Source: DATKXO01 sp035528995 (GTDB taxonomy: Bacteria; Planctomycetota; Phycisphaerae; UBA1845). From it: 37,422 nt of DNA. The DNA lies in assembly GCA_035528995.1 (NCBI GenBank), contig DATKXO010000351.1, forward strand, positions 1 through 37,422. Reading direction: 5' to 3'. The position numbers were made by a program, and so were the translations under genes. Shown here piece by piece: positions 21,986-30,841 of the stretch. The first letter of the stretch is position 1; each line of letters starts with the position of its first letter. The notes beneath the pieces were generated by a model. That model was not told the origin of the DNA, did not search any database, and was given only the letters and a program-made list of their open reading frames with translations.

Positions 21986-24283
21986 CTACGACGGGGCGTG
22001 CAACAAGCCGGCGGCCTCGGCAATCCTGGCTTCGATATCCTCGCGCTGTTGCAGGCGGAGTCGGCGGAGCTCCTCCCACTCCGGGCGGGCGTCGTCCAGG
22101 TCCAGGGCCCGCTGGAGGTGTTTGACGGCGTTGCCCAGCATTACGGCGTTCCGGGATTCGCGGGCGGCATCCAGCAGGGCGGCACCGAGATCGGCGTGCG
22201 CTTCGGGGCTCTGCGGATACAGCTCGACGATTCGCTGGGCCGGGCTGACGGCCAGCTTGCGATAGCGACGTTCGCCGGTCAGGTCGAAGAATCGCCGGCA
22301 CATCCGCAGCTTCTGGCGGTGCAGTGACGTGCTGCAGGGGTCGTGTGTAATAGCTTCGTCGATTAGCTCCAACGCCCGGGTGATGGCGGCCTCTCTGTCG
22401 GCGGCGACTTCGGCATGTCCGACCAGCCAGGCGGCGCACTCGGCCGGTGGCGTCGGATCGGATTGGTCGATGCTCTCGGCGAAGTCATAGGCGATATACG
22501 CGGGATGCGCGTAGTAGTCCTGGCCCGGAATTACCTGGCGGCCTGCCCGGCGGGCGCTCGCGAGGGAAGTGCCGGCCAGGCTGACCGGGGCGACGTTCCA
22601 GGCGACATGAGCGAGCAACACCACGACGGCGCCGCCGACGAGCCACCATCGCGTCATGCCACCGGCGGCGGCCCGAGCGGCATCGGCAGCCGGCTCAGCG
22701 CGTCTTTTTGATACCGCCGGTTCCGGCGTGCCGGCGGAGCGCGAAGCGATCGGAATCGCCAGCAGGGCGAAGAAGGTCGTCGCTGCTCCGGGCACGAACG
22801 CTGCGAAGTTGATCGTGTCCTGCAGCACGAACGCCAGCAGGCACAGATTCACGCCGACCGCCAGCCGGGGCAGCCCGTCAGTGCGGAACGCGCCCAGTAT
22901 GTTGGACTCCACCGACAGAAGAGCGAACGCCACCATCCACACGAACAGCGGGAGGACCGTGACAACGATCAGGTAGTCGACGTTCGTGCTGCCGAGCAGG
23001 AACAGCCGCAGGAAAAAGACCCCGCCGCCGACGGCCAGGGCCCATCGCAACGGGCTGCCCGGCCGTTCGGTCGGATCATCGGCGTAGGGCTTGGACGGCC
23101 GGGTCAGTGCGATCGAGCCGCCGACGAGCATGACGACCATCCCGGCCAGTCCGATCACTCCCCACTCGGTCGCGGCCGACACCAGGAAGTTGTGCGGGTT
23201 CGTCACCTCCTCGGGGCTGGCGATGGTCTTGTACTGCAGATAATGGCGCCCGAAGTTCTCCCGGCCGACGCCCGTGGTCCACGTGTCGGCAAACAGCCGG
23301 GCCGACGCGGTCCAGTACTGCCAGCGAAAGTTGAGCGACGCGCCCGGCAGTTTGTCCTGTTGCAGCCCTTGTCCGATTGTCGCGATCGCCCCGCCAATGA
23401 TGATCGACCAGGCAAAGAGGAGCGTCATGGTACGTTTACGCTCGATCCACGAGGAGGCCGCGACGCGGATGATCCATACGACTACGGCGGCGGCTCCGGC
23501 AAACAAGGCCCCACGGCTGTGCGTCAGCGCGGCGGCGGCCAGGATGGCAGCCCCCACGAGTCCGACCAAGACGGCAGACGGCCGGCGCAACCGCAGCGGC
23601 GCCGACCGCCAGCGGCTCCAGGCCACGGCGAGCGCGGCCAGTCCGGTCAGGACCAGGTATGCGCCGGCGACGTTGCTGTGGGCCAGGTACCCGGTGGCTT
23701 CGCGCCCGTGCATGCGGCGTTCGTAGAGGGCGACGTGGGACGAGTCGAGGTCGATGTCCTGAGCCGCCCAGAACTCCTCCTTCTGCTCCTCGTACAGCTC
23801 CTCGGTCGCCGGGTAGGTGTAGACGATCTGGTTGAAGCACTCGTAGGCCTGCACGGCGGCCGACGCGACGATCACCGCCAGCGCCAGCCGAACGTGCCAA
23901 CGCTCGCGCAGCAGTTGGGCCAGCACGATCGTCAGCAAGGGCAGCATCAGCCAATCGACGGTGCCGTTGACGGCCAGCCGCTTGTTGCCGGCCACGCAAC
24001 AGGAAGCGATGCCGGCCACCAGCACGAGAACGGCGCCCCACTCGATCCCGCAGCGGCGGTAGGGGCGTGCCGGCCCCAACGCCCGGGCCACGAGCCATCC
24101 CGTGGCGGCCAGCAGAATCACGGCGTCGAGGATCAGCGTGGTGGCCGGGGCGGGGTCCGAAATCGCCGTCAGCCCGGCCGAAATGCTCGACCGCGACGAG
24201 CTATAGCTTTCCGGGATCAGTGGTCGAAGGGCGACGACCAGCAGGATCAGGTACAGACAGCAGGATTCGATCGCTCGTGTCAC
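21986..24283 (-). CDS. O-antigen ligase/polymerase-like membrane protein with TPR-like tail
   Basis: This is a 765-residue protein from a GTG at 24283. That GTG overlaps the hemG-type gene's TGA by GTGA, which decides the start; longer in-frame readings only run through the hemG gene. About ten to twelve hydrophobic segments precede a C-terminal soluble part. The Wzy/WaaL core is seen at GVGRENFGRHYLQY and NPHNFL (about 361-366), the loop that carries the conserved His of this family. Residues 600-765 look like TPR helices (AHADLGAALLDAA). The likely job is joining or polymerising surface glycans. It is coupled to heme genes upstream, which is unusual. Confidence 0.82.
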   Translation of the reverse strand: MTRAIESCCLYLILLVVALRPLIPESYSSSRSSISAGLTAISDPAPATTLILDAVILLAATGWLVARALGPARPYRRCGIEWGAVLVLVAGIASCCVAGNKRLAVNGTVDWLMLPLLTIVLAQLLRERWHVRLALAVIVASAAVQAYECFNQIVYTYPATEELYEEQKEEFWAAQDIDLDSSHVALYERRMHGREATGYLAHSNVAGAYLVLTGLAALAVAWSRWRSAPLRLRRPSAVLVGLVGAAILAAAALTHSRGALFAGAAAVVVWIIRVAASSWIERKRTMTLLFAWSIIIGGAIATIGQGLQQDKLPGASLNFRWQYWTASARLFADTWTTGVGRENFGRHYLQYKTIASPEEVTNPHNFLVSAATEWGVIGLAGMVVMLVGGSIALTRPSKPYADDPTERPGSPLRWALAVGGGVFFLRLFLLGSTNVDYLIVVTVLPLFVWMVAFALLSVESNILGAFRTDGLPRLAVGVNLCLLAFVLQDTINFAAFVPGAATTFFALLAIPIASRSAGTPEPAVSKRRAEPAADAARAAAGGMTRWWLVGGAVVVLLAHVAWNVAPVSLAGTSLASARRAGRQVIPGQDYYAHPAYIAYDFAESIDQSDPTPPAECAAWLVGHAEVAADREAAITRALELIDEAITHDPCSTSLHRQKLRMCRRFFDLTGERRYRKLAVSPAQRIVELYPQSPEAHADLGAALLDAARESRNAVMLGNAVKHLQRALDLDDARPEWEELRRLRLQQREDIEARIAEAAGLLHAPS

Positions 24284-25734
24284 GTTGTTGGCACTGAATG
24301 TCCCAGCGCGTTCAGCACGGTATCGGCGGCCCCTTCGCCGCTGCGGACGCAGTCGGGGATGCCCACGCCGCCGAAGGCGTTCCCCGCGACCCCGACCGGC
24401 GGCAGACGGCTCAGCCGGTCCGTGATCCGGGCCACGTGATCGAGATGGCCGACCGCGTACTGGGGCATGGACTGCGGCCAGCGGTTCAGCACGGTGAAGG
24501 CGGGTTCGCCGCGAATGCTCAGCAGGTCGGTCAGCTCGGCGGTGGCAGTCCGGCGAAGCTCGTCGTCGTCCAGGGCGTAAATGTCCTCGTTGAGCGCCCC
24601 GCCGATGAAGGCCCGCAGCAGGGCCATGCCTTCCGGCGCCCGCCCGGCGAATTTCACGTGGCTGAACGTCGAGGCGATGATCGTGCGCCGCTCGATGTGC
24701 GGCACCACAAAGCCGAACCCGTTCAGCGGATGGCCGATCTGCTCCCGCCGGTAGGCCAGGTTCAGGGTGGCCGACGATGCGTAACGGATGCACCCGAACA
24801 TGGCGGACAGGTCCGCGGCCAGATCGGCCGTCATCTGTGCCAGCGAATAGGCCGGGGCGGCCAGGATGACGCCGTCGGCGCTGATCGGCTCACGATCGGC
24901 CACGTGCACGGACCAGGGTCGGCCGTGGTCGTTTCGGCTCAACCGCGTCACCTGATGGCCCGTGCGCACGGCGTCAGCCCCGATCCGGGCGACGATCGCG
25001 TTGACCAGCGTGTCCATGCCGTCGGCCAGGGTGACGAACATGCTGTAGCGTGCACCGGCTTCGGTCCGGCCGGCCTTGGCCCGCATCTTCCCGGCCACGC
25101 GCATGGCCCTGATCAGGCTGCGGTACTTCCGTTCCATCTCCAGGAAGCGCGGCATCGTGGCCTGCAAGGAGAGGTTGACCGGGTCGGCGGTGTAGATGCC
25201 GCTCACCAGCGGCTGGGCGGCTCGTTCCAGAGCTTCGCGACCGAGCCGGCGGGTGACGAACGAGGCCAGCGACTCGTCGTCGTCGAGGTTGCCCCGCGGC
25301 AGCAGCAGGTCCAGGGCCATCCGCATCTTGCCGCGCAGACTGAACAGCCCGGAGAAGACGAACGGCCACATCTTCGTCGGGGCCAGCATCAGGAACCCGT
25401 CGGGCAGGGCGTACATCCTGCCGCGGCGGATGATGAAGGTCAGGCGGTGCTGGTCGTTGGTCCGGATGATCGAGTCGGACAGACCCAACCGGCGACAGAG
25501 GGCCAGCCCCCAGGGCTTCTCGGTGATGAACGAGTCAGGCCCGGCTTCGAGCAGGAATCCGTCGCGGCGCGTGGTGCGGATGCTCCCGCCGGGTGTGTCG
25601 CCGGCCTCCAGGACCACCACTTCGAGCGGCAGGTTCTCCTCGCCACGTCGTTCAATCAGGCGATGCGCCGCGGCCAGGCCGGAGACACCGCCACCGATGA
25701 CCACAATGCGGATTGGATCGGCTGGACGATTCAC
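24280..25734 (-). CDS. hemG: HemY-type protoporphyrinogen/coproporphyrinogen oxidase
   Basis: The enzyme oxidises a porphyrinogen to the porphyrin in heme synthesis, using FAD and oxygen. The GTG at 25734 overlaps the ferrochelatase stop by GTGA and gives 484 residues. An FAD-binding Rossmann motif IGGGVSGLAAAHRL (Gly14, Gly16, Gly19) follows the start. EAGDTPGGSIRT and the C-terminal GNAFGGVGIPDCVRSGEGAA are typical of the HemY family. The symbol hemY or cgoX may be more apt. It is the oxygen-dependent HemY fold, not the flavodoxin-like HemG of E. coli. Whether the substrate is coproporphyrinogen III or protoporphyrinogen IX cannot be told from sequence alone. Confidence 0.9.
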   Translation of the reverse strand: MNRPADPIRIVVIGGGVSGLAAAHRLIERRGEENLPLEVVVLEAGDTPGGSIRTTRRDGFLLEAGPDSFITEKPWGLALCRRLGLSDSIIRTNDQHRLTFIIRRGRMYALPDGFLMLAPTKMWPFVFSGLFSLRGKMRMALDLLLPRGNLDDDESLASFVTRRLGREALERAAQPLVSGIYTADPVNLSLQATMPRFLEMERKYRSLIRAMRVAGKMRAKAGRTEAGARYSMFVTLADGMDTLVNAIVARIGADAVRTGHQVTRLSRNDHGRPWSVHVADREPISADGVILAAPAYSLAQMTADLAADLSAMFGCIRYASSATLNLAYRREQIGHPLNGFGFVVPHIERRTIIASTFSHVKFAGRAPEGMALLRAFIGGALNEDIYALDDDELRRTATAELTDLLSIRGEPAFTVLNRWPQSMPQYAVGHLDHVARITDRLSRLPPVGVAGNAFGGVGIPDCVRSGEGAADTVLNALGHSVPTT

Positions 25735-26684
25735 TTGCCGGCCGCCTGCTGGTTCCGTGCGCACCGCTCGGCGATCAGTTCGACGAACATACGGATGAAC
25801 GCGGGGTGGGTCCCGACGGTCTTGGCTCGAGTCACGGCCATCCCGACCGCCTTCGCGGCCTGACGGGCTTCGATGTCCAGGTCGTAGAGCACCTCGACGT
25901 GATCGCAGACGAAGCCGATCGGCACCAGAACCGCGGCCGTCTCGCCCACCCGGGCAAACCCGGTCAATGCGCCGCAAATGTCCGGTTCGAGCCAGGGGTC
26001 GCGCGGATTGCCGGTGCGCGATTGGTAGGCAACCGACCAGCGCGATCGACCCAGCGCCTCCATCACCCGCTTGGCGCCCTCGCCCACCTGCTGCACGTAC
26101 GTGTCCGCGCCGTCCATGTCCAGCGGGATGCTGTGGGCCGTGAAAACGATGCGGGCGTGTTCGCGCCGATCGCCCGGTAGTCCGTCGAGTGCTTCCCGCA
26201 CGTGATCGACGACGGCCTGGATGAACAGCGGATGGTCGTGCCAGCCGTCGAGGAAATCGACCTGCGGTGCTTCCGGACCGACGGCCCGGCGAGCCTCGGC
26301 GACCTCCCGCTGGTACTGCTGCCAGCTCGAGTCACATTGCTGCACGGCCAGAATCACGCCGATCGCCCGGCGGATGCCGCTGTCGGCCATCTCGCGCAGC
26401 GTGTCGGCCAGCCGGGGCCGCCAGTATCGCATGCCGACGTACACCGGCAGGGGGGTTCCCGCGTCGGCCAGCTCCGCGCCCAGCCGGTCGGCCTGGGCGA
26501 AGGTCAGCTCGTTGATGGGCGATTTGCCGCCGATGAGCCGGTAGTGCTCCACCACCTCCTCGATGCGCTGCGGCGGGACGGGCTTCCCGCGGAGGATGTT
26601 GTCCAGGAACGGGCGCACCTCGTCCGGGGACTCGGGCCCGCCGTAGGTCATCATCAGCACGGCATCGTAGGACGGCTCGGGCAT
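25731..26684 (-). CDS. hemH: Ferrochelatase
   Basis: The enzyme inserts iron into a porphyrin. The ATG at 26684 has AAGGAG seven bases upstream and gives 317 residues. His184 (in FTAHSIPLD) and Glu264 (in CDHVEVLYD) correspond to the catalytic His183 and Glu264 of B. subtilis ferrochelatase. GKSPINEL and MTYGGPESPDEVRPFL resemble the coproporphyrin (Firmicutes/Actinobacteria) branch. No actinobacterial-type C-terminal cysteine cluster is seen. It heads a string with the HemY oxidase and the O-antigen-ligase-like gene. Confidence 0.93.
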   Translation of the reverse strand: MPEPSYDAVLMMTYGGPESPDEVRPFLDNILRGKPVPPQRIEEVVEHYRLIGGKSPINELTFAQADRLGAELADAGTPLPVYVGMRYWRPRLADTLREMADSGIRRAIGVILAVQQCDSSWQQYQREVAEARRAVGPEAPQVDFLDGWHDHPLFIQAVVDHVREALDGLPGDRREHARIVFTAHSIPLDMDGADTYVQQVGEGAKRVMEALGRSRWSVAYQSRTGNPRDPWLEPDICGALTGFARVGETAAVLVPIGFVCDHVEVLYDLDIEARQAAKAVGMAVTRAKTVGTHPAFIRMFVELIAERCARNQQAAGK

Positions 26685-26745
26685 CGGCGCTCCTTGAATC
26701 GGCCCAGGGGTTCGAATTCGCGCCGACTTCGGCGCTGGAGTGCGT

Positions 26746-26774
26746 AGGCTATCGGCTGCGCTGCACGGCATCAA
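26746..26774 (-). promoter_or_regulatory. Possible promoter of the hemH string
   Basis: On the minus strand TTGATG (26774-26769) and TAGCCT (26751-26746) are separated by 17 bases. The -35 match is fair, and the -10 matches only three of six positions. A start near 26739 would give a leader of about 55 bases before hemH. The call is weak and rests on spacing and position. Confidence 0.35.
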
Positions 26775-26792
26775 GCCGAGGGCCAGCCCGGG

Positions 26793-27158
26793 TCACGCGA
26801 CGGCGAACGTCCAAAGGTCCGCGCCGGTGTCGGGAGCCCGCGTCAAGCAGAAGCGCCCCCTGAAGACCCGCCCGGCGAGCTCGAACAGCCAGCGCTGTCC
26901 TCCGGTTTCGAGCAGGCGCAGCTCACCGCCGTCGAACTGCGTGACCGACCCGCGCTCGCCGCTGATCGGTCCTTCGTAGTCCAGGTACCTCTTGCGATGG
27001 TCGAAGATCCTGACCGCCGCCAGCGGCAGCGCGTCGGGGCCGTGGGGTTCCGCGGACAATTGCCAGGACGCCAGGGTATCGTCCTGTTCCAGAAGCAAAT
27101 CCCAGTGCTCGCCGCCGGGCAACTTGTGGTGTAGGATGGCGTATCGTCGAACAGCCAT
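26793..27158 (-). CDS. Stand-alone LigD-type 3'-phosphoesterase domain protein
   Basis: In DNA ligase D the 3'-phosphoesterase domain trims 3' ends at breaks before sealing. Here a single small protein (121 residues, start at 27158) has this fold alone. The start RRYAILHHKLPGGEHWDLLLE has His10, His11, His18 and Asp20 in the place of the LigD metal ligands. DHRKRYLDYEGPI supplies His54 and Glu62. RFCLTR near the end matches the domain's last strand. No ligase or polymerase domain is attached. A longer start at 27188 is possible. It lies 108 bases upstream of hemH on the same strand. Confidence 0.75.
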   Translation of the reverse strand: MAVRRYAILHHKLPGGEHWDLLLEQDDTLASWQLSAEPHGPDALPLAAVRIFDHRKRYLDYEGPISGERGSVTQFDGGELRLLETGGQRWLFELAGRVFRGRFCLTRAPDTGADLWTFAVA

Positions 27159-27228
27159 GATCTGCAGCCGGGCGCGGCCTGCGGACAAGGCCGGGCGCCA
27201 GTCACCTTTCTGTTGTCGAGGAGCTGCG

Positions 27229-27951
27229 ATGAACGGCGCGCGATCGGATCGATGGAATCGATTTCACTGGGGCCATTGTCTCGCGGTTGCGGCCGGTGCC
27301 GTCGTTCTGGCCGGATGCGCTGCCGAGCCGGATTGTCGCGAGCTGCGCCTGGCGGGTCAACGGGCCATGATCCGCGGCGAGTACGGCGCGGCCCGGGGCC
27401 TGTTCCTCGAAGTGCACCAGCAAGTGCCGGAGGACGCCATCAACCTGCACGACCTGGGCGACTGCTGCCAGTACTTCGCCCGCGAGCAGTTCTTCCGGCA
27501 GAACACGGCGGCCGCTCTGCGCGAGGTGGACGCGGCCATCGAGTACTATCAACGCTCGGTCAACGCCCATCCCGGTCTACAGGCCGCCCTGGTGGGCAAG
27601 AACATCGCCCTGGAACTGAAGGGCCAGTTCGAGGAGGCCCTGGCCGTGGCGGAGTGGGCGGCCGAGTTCGTCGGACCGGCTGCCAAACAGCAGATCTTCC
27701 TGGCCCGGGAGATGGAGGAGCGGGGCGACCTGGACGCGGCCCGGCTCCGGTTGTTGCAGGCGGTGGCCATGGAGCCCGGTAACGCGGCGGCCCACGAGGA
27801 GCTCGGATTCTTCTACCGGCGGATCGATGAACACAGCCTGGCACTGCGACACCTGACCCGGGCGAACCGGCTTGATCCGACCCGGCCGCGAGCCGCCGCC
27901 GCACTTCGCGAACTCGGCGCCCCGGTGCGGCCGCCGCAGCCCAGGCAGTGA
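27229..27951 (+). CDS. TPR-containing lipoprotein
   Basis: The ATG at 27229 follows GAGGAG at 27218-27223 and gives 240 residues. A signal peptide with lipobox L-A-G-C ends at Cys30, so the protein is probably lipid-anchored. The rest is helical with TPR-like repeats, clearest at 110-145 and 185-225 (AAAHEELGFFYRRIDEHSLALRHLTRANRLDP). A longer upstream reading in the same frame crosses the opposite gene and is not likely. The asparagine synthetase gene begins nine bases after it. The role is unknown; TPR lipoproteins often assemble envelope complexes. Confidence 0.85.
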   Translation: MNGARSDRWNRFHWGHCLAVAAGAVVLAGCAAEPDCRELRLAGQRAMIRGEYGAARGLFLEVHQQVPEDAINLHDLGDCCQYFAREQFFRQNTAAALREVDAAIEYYQRSVNAHPGLQAALVGKNIALELKGQFEEALAVAEWAAEFVGPAAKQQIFLAREMEERGDLDAARLRLLQAVAMEPGNAAAHEELGFFYRRIDEHSLALRHLTRANRLDPTRPRAAAALRELGAPVRPPQPRQ

Positions 27952-27960
27952 TCCAACCGC

Positions 27961-29874
27961 ATGTGCGGCATCGCCGGGATCATTGGCTTCGCGGATCAGC
28001 CTGTCGAGGAGGGTGCCCTCCAGGCGGCCTGTGCCGCCATGCGCCATCGAGGCCCGGACGATTCGGGCGTCTGGCTGGGACGGGCAGGGGGGCGGCCGGC
28101 CGGCCTGGCGGCCGTGCGACTGGCGGTGCAGGATCCCACGCCTGCCGGACACCAGCCCATGACCCGGGACGACGGTCGGTACGTCCTGGTCTTCAACGGC
28201 GAGGTCTACAACTTCCCGCAACTGCGTCGCGAGCTGGCTCAGTTTGGCGAGCGGTTTGACAGCCGCTGTGACACGGAGGTGGTCCTGGCCGCCTGCATGC
28301 GATGGGGGCCGGACGCCCTGAAGCGCTTCAACGGCATGTGGGCCCTGGCGTTCCTGGACACGCAGACCGGCAGCGGATTCCTGGCTCGCGACCGGTTCGG
28401 CATCAAACCGCTGCTCTACACGCCCGGCGCCGGGCGGTGCTGTTTCGCGAGCGAGATGCGAACACTGCGAGCGTTCGTCGACGGTTCGGCCAAGATCGAC
28501 GATGAGGCTCTGTTGCACTACCTGCGGCTCGGCTACATCGCTCATCCGCAAACGATCTACGCCGACGTCCGTCGTCTACCGCCGGGTTGTTGGCTGCCGT
28601 TCAGTCGTGACGGGATTGGGGAAGCGAAGCGCTACTACGAGGTGCCCCCACCCGGCGCGGCGGATGAGGCGGGCGACTACGTCGCCGTCTGCGCCCGTAC
28701 GCGCGACCTGATCTTCCGGGCCACCGCCGACCGGAGGCTGGCCGACGTGCCGGTCGGTGCGTTCCTCTCGGGCGGCCTGGACTCCTCGATCGTGGTGGCC
28801 CATTTGGCCTCGTGCAGCACGTCGCCGGTGAAGACTTTTTCGATCGGGTACGCCGAACACGGTGTGTACGACGAGACCCGGTACGCTCGGCTGGTGGCCG
28901 ATCGCTTCGGCACCGATCATCACGAGATCAAGCTGACCTACGACGACGTTCTGGCGGTGCTGCTGCCGATGATCGACCACCTCGGCGAGCCGTTCGCGGA
29001 CAGCTCGATCCTGCCGACGGCACTGGTGTCCGAGTTCGCCCGGCGGAACGTCACCGTGGCGTTGAGCGGCGACGGCGGAGACGAGCTGTTCGGCGGCTAC
29101 TGGCGCTACCTGGCCCACGACGCGATGAACACCTACGCCCGACTGCCCGGCTGGCTGCGGGCCGGCCTGATCGAGCCCATCCTGGCCCGGGCGCCCTCGT
29201 CGAAGGCTACTGCCTGGCGCAACCGGCTGCGCCAGTTTCGCAAGCTCCTGCGGGCACCGGTCAACGACGCGTGGCAACGTCACCTGGCCTGGTCGGAGAT
29301 TCTGTCGCCCGAGGCCCGTTCGATCCTCAGCCCCACCGCCCGGCAGATGCTGGCCGCGAATGATCCGGTGCTGGATCGCATGCGGAGCACCGGGCCGGCC
29401 GACGGCGACGCGATCAACCGGATCCTCGCCTTCGATCTGCACTACGGTCTCCCGGGCGACATGCTGCACAAGGTGGATCTGGCCAGCATGTACCACTCGT
29501 TGGAGGTCCGCGTGCCGCTGCTGGACGTGGGCGTGGTGGATGCGGTGGCCCCGCTGCCGAGCCGTTTCAAGGTCCACCGCGGGCGGGGCAAGCGCCTGCT
29601 GATCGACGCCCACCGATCCATGCTGCCCGAGGCGATCCTGCACCGCCCCAAGCAGGGATTCGAGGTGCCCATCGGCGAGTTTCTGCGGGGGCCGCTCCGC
29701 GGACTTTTCCGCGACACGGTCACGCGTCGGACGGTGGAGCCCTTCGGCCTGATCGACTTCGACGCGGTCCAGCGCATCTATGCGGAGCACTGCGACCAGC
29801 GCGGCGAGCACGCCGACCTGTTGTACGCCCTCATGGTCCTGTGTCGGTGGGCCGAGCAAACGCGGGCGGTCTGA
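27961..29874 (+). CDS. asnB: Asparagine synthetase, glutamine-hydrolysing
   Basis: This class of enzyme makes asparagine from aspartate, ATP and glutamine, or amidates related acids. The 637-residue product begins MCGIAG with nucleophile Cys2 exposed after Met removal. The glutaminase domain (1-220) has RHRGPDD (28-34), FNGEVYN (78-84) and CDTE (103-106). The synthetase domain has the PP-loop SGGLDSS (270-276) and SGDGGDELFGGYW. It is nine bases downstream of the TPR lipoprotein. AsnB paralogues often sit in polysaccharide clusters, so its substrate need not be free aspartate. Confidence 0.93.
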   Translation: MCGIAGIIGFADQPVEEGALQAACAAMRHRGPDDSGVWLGRAGGRPAGLAAVRLAVQDPTPAGHQPMTRDDGRYVLVFNGEVYNFPQLRRELAQFGERFDSRCDTEVVLAACMRWGPDALKRFNGMWALAFLDTQTGSGFLARDRFGIKPLLYTPGAGRCCFASEMRTLRAFVDGSAKIDDEALLHYLRLGYIAHPQTIYADVRRLPPGCWLPFSRDGIGEAKRYYEVPPPGAADEAGDYVAVCARTRDLIFRATADRRLADVPVGAFLSGGLDSSIVVAHLASCSTSPVKTFSIGYAEHGVYDETRYARLVADRFGTDHHEIKLTYDDVLAVLLPMIDHLGEPFADSSILPTALVSEFARRNVTVALSGDGGDELFGGYWRYLAHDAMNTYARLPGWLRAGLIEPILARAPSSKATAWRNRLRQFRKLLRAPVNDAWQRHLAWSEILSPEARSILSPTARQMLAANDPVLDRMRSTGPADGDAINRILAFDLHYGLPGDMLHKVDLASMYHSLEVRVPLLDVGVVDAVAPLPSRFKVHRGRGKRLLIDAHRSMLPEAILHRPKQGFEVPIGEFLRGPLRGLFRDTVTRRTVEPFGLIDFDAVQRIYAEHCDQRGEHADLLYALMVLCRWAEQTRAV

Positions 29875-29910
29875 GGCGTTTCCGGACAATCGTTGTGCCG
29901 CGCAACAGAA

Positions 29911-29944
29911 ACGGCGGCTCGACACGCAGATGTCGGTCCGCCGT
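29911..29944. terminator. Possible terminator hairpin after asnB
   Basis: ACGGCGG (29911-29917) pairs with CCGCCGT (29938-29944), and inside it CGACA (29920-29924) pairs with TGTCG (29931-29935) around a six-base loop. The stem totals 12 pairs with one 2x2 internal loop. It lies 36 bases past the asnB stop and 68 bases before the converging PEP-CTERM gene. No T-run follows, so termination is inferred from position and stability. It could serve both strands. Confidence 0.45.
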
Positions 29945-30011
29945 GGTGGGGTCTGCTTGCGCTGGGCGTCGTCGGGCGGCCTCTACGCCTGCGCGGGCGT
30001 TGCCGGCGGGA

Positions 30012-30731
30012 TCATCGCCTGCGCGATCGTGGCCGGAGGACGATCACGCCGCTTGCCAAAAGGACCAGGCACGCCGGCTCCGGGACTGCCTGTACCGCGA
30101 AGCCCACGTAGAACTCGGAGATTTCATCGTTCGGCTCGACGCCCTCCGCGCTGGTGGGCGCTATCTGCATCCCGATGCCGAGCCCGTCGGCGCTGTATTG
30201 AAAGAAAGTGTTGTTCTGCGATCCGTCTCCCTCGGCCAATTCGATACCGTCCCACGGGTTGTCGGTCTGTTGAGGCATGAACGAGACGTAGACCGAGCCG
30301 ATGACCTCGTACAGTGTGGGAGACTGAGCATCCAAGCCGACCAGGTTGAGGTAAACGGGGAATTGAGCCGTGATGTTTGTGGCATTGGGCCTCCAGAAAC
30401 GGAACAGCAAAGACCCGGTCGGCCGTCCCTCACCGTCGCCGACGCCCAGCGGTCCGCCGAGCGTCACTTGGCTCTCGACGGACCAGACCTGCGTCGGATC
30501 GTTCGGGCTGGGCACGTCTGTCAGCAGGTCGTCCGGCAGCGTGTTGTTCTTGAACTCCAGCGCTTCCCCGCCCGCGATATCGCCGTCCCAACTGAACACG
30601 TCCACGTTGTCGGAGTTGTAGGTCAACTCGGCACCGAAGAAGCTTCCCTGGAAGTCGACGATACCTGCACGGGCGTGGGCGGCGCACAAAAAGACCCCGA
30701 CCACCGCCAGGGCTACAGTGATGCTCCTCAT
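30012..30731 (-). CDS. PEP-CTERM sorting domain protein
   Basis: Exported proteins with this C-terminal tag are sorted and processed by an exosortase. From the ATG at 30731 the product has 239 residues, with a Sec signal peptide (MRSITVALAVVGVFLCAAHARA). The middle is a beta-rich secreted domain without a recognised family. The end is V-P-E-P (216-219), then a short hydrophobic run and RPRSRRR, the three-part PEP-CTERM signal. No exosortase or epsH-like gene is in the window. It converges with asnB and lies divergent to the first TSP3 gene. Confidence 0.8.
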   Translation of the reverse strand: MRSITVALAVVGVFLCAAHARAGIVDFQGSFFGAELTYNSDNVDVFSWDGDIAGGEALEFKNNTLPDDLLTDVPSPNDPTQVWSVESQVTLGGPLGVGDGEGRPTGSLLFRFWRPNATNITAQFPVYLNLVGLDAQSPTLYEVIGSVYVSFMPQQTDNPWDGIELAEGDGSQNNTFFQYSADGLGIGMQIAPTSAEGVEPNDEISEFYVGFAVQAVPEPACLVLLASGVIVLRPRSRRR

Positions 30732-30812
30732 CCTCTCTCTCCCCAACATTCCATCGGGGCGGATGGGCTTTGGCCCCCCGCACCAACGGTTTTCTCTCTC
30801 ACCTAGCGTCCC

Positions 30813-30841
30813 AATATACCGGATTGACGCTCGAATCTCCA
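30813..30841 (-). promoter_or_regulatory. Predicted promoter of the PEP-CTERM gene
   Basis: On the minus strand TGGAGA (30841-30836) and TATATT (30818-30813) are 17 bases apart. The -10 box matches five of six consensus bases and the -35 box four. Transcription would start near 30806, about 75 bases before the ATG at 30731. Confidence 0.5.

Noticed and set aside
24284..24793. N-terminal 170 codons of the longest frame of the O-antigen-ligase-like gene
   Set aside because: This part lies wholly within the HemY gene in another frame and is Arg/His-rich; the GTG at 24283 with GTGA overlap is the better start.
23192..25863. Two long + strand frames (415 and 521 codons) antisense to the O-antigen-ligase-like and HemY genes
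   Set aside because: They are Gly/Arg/His-rich shadows of high-GC genes; the minus-strand products have full family motifs.
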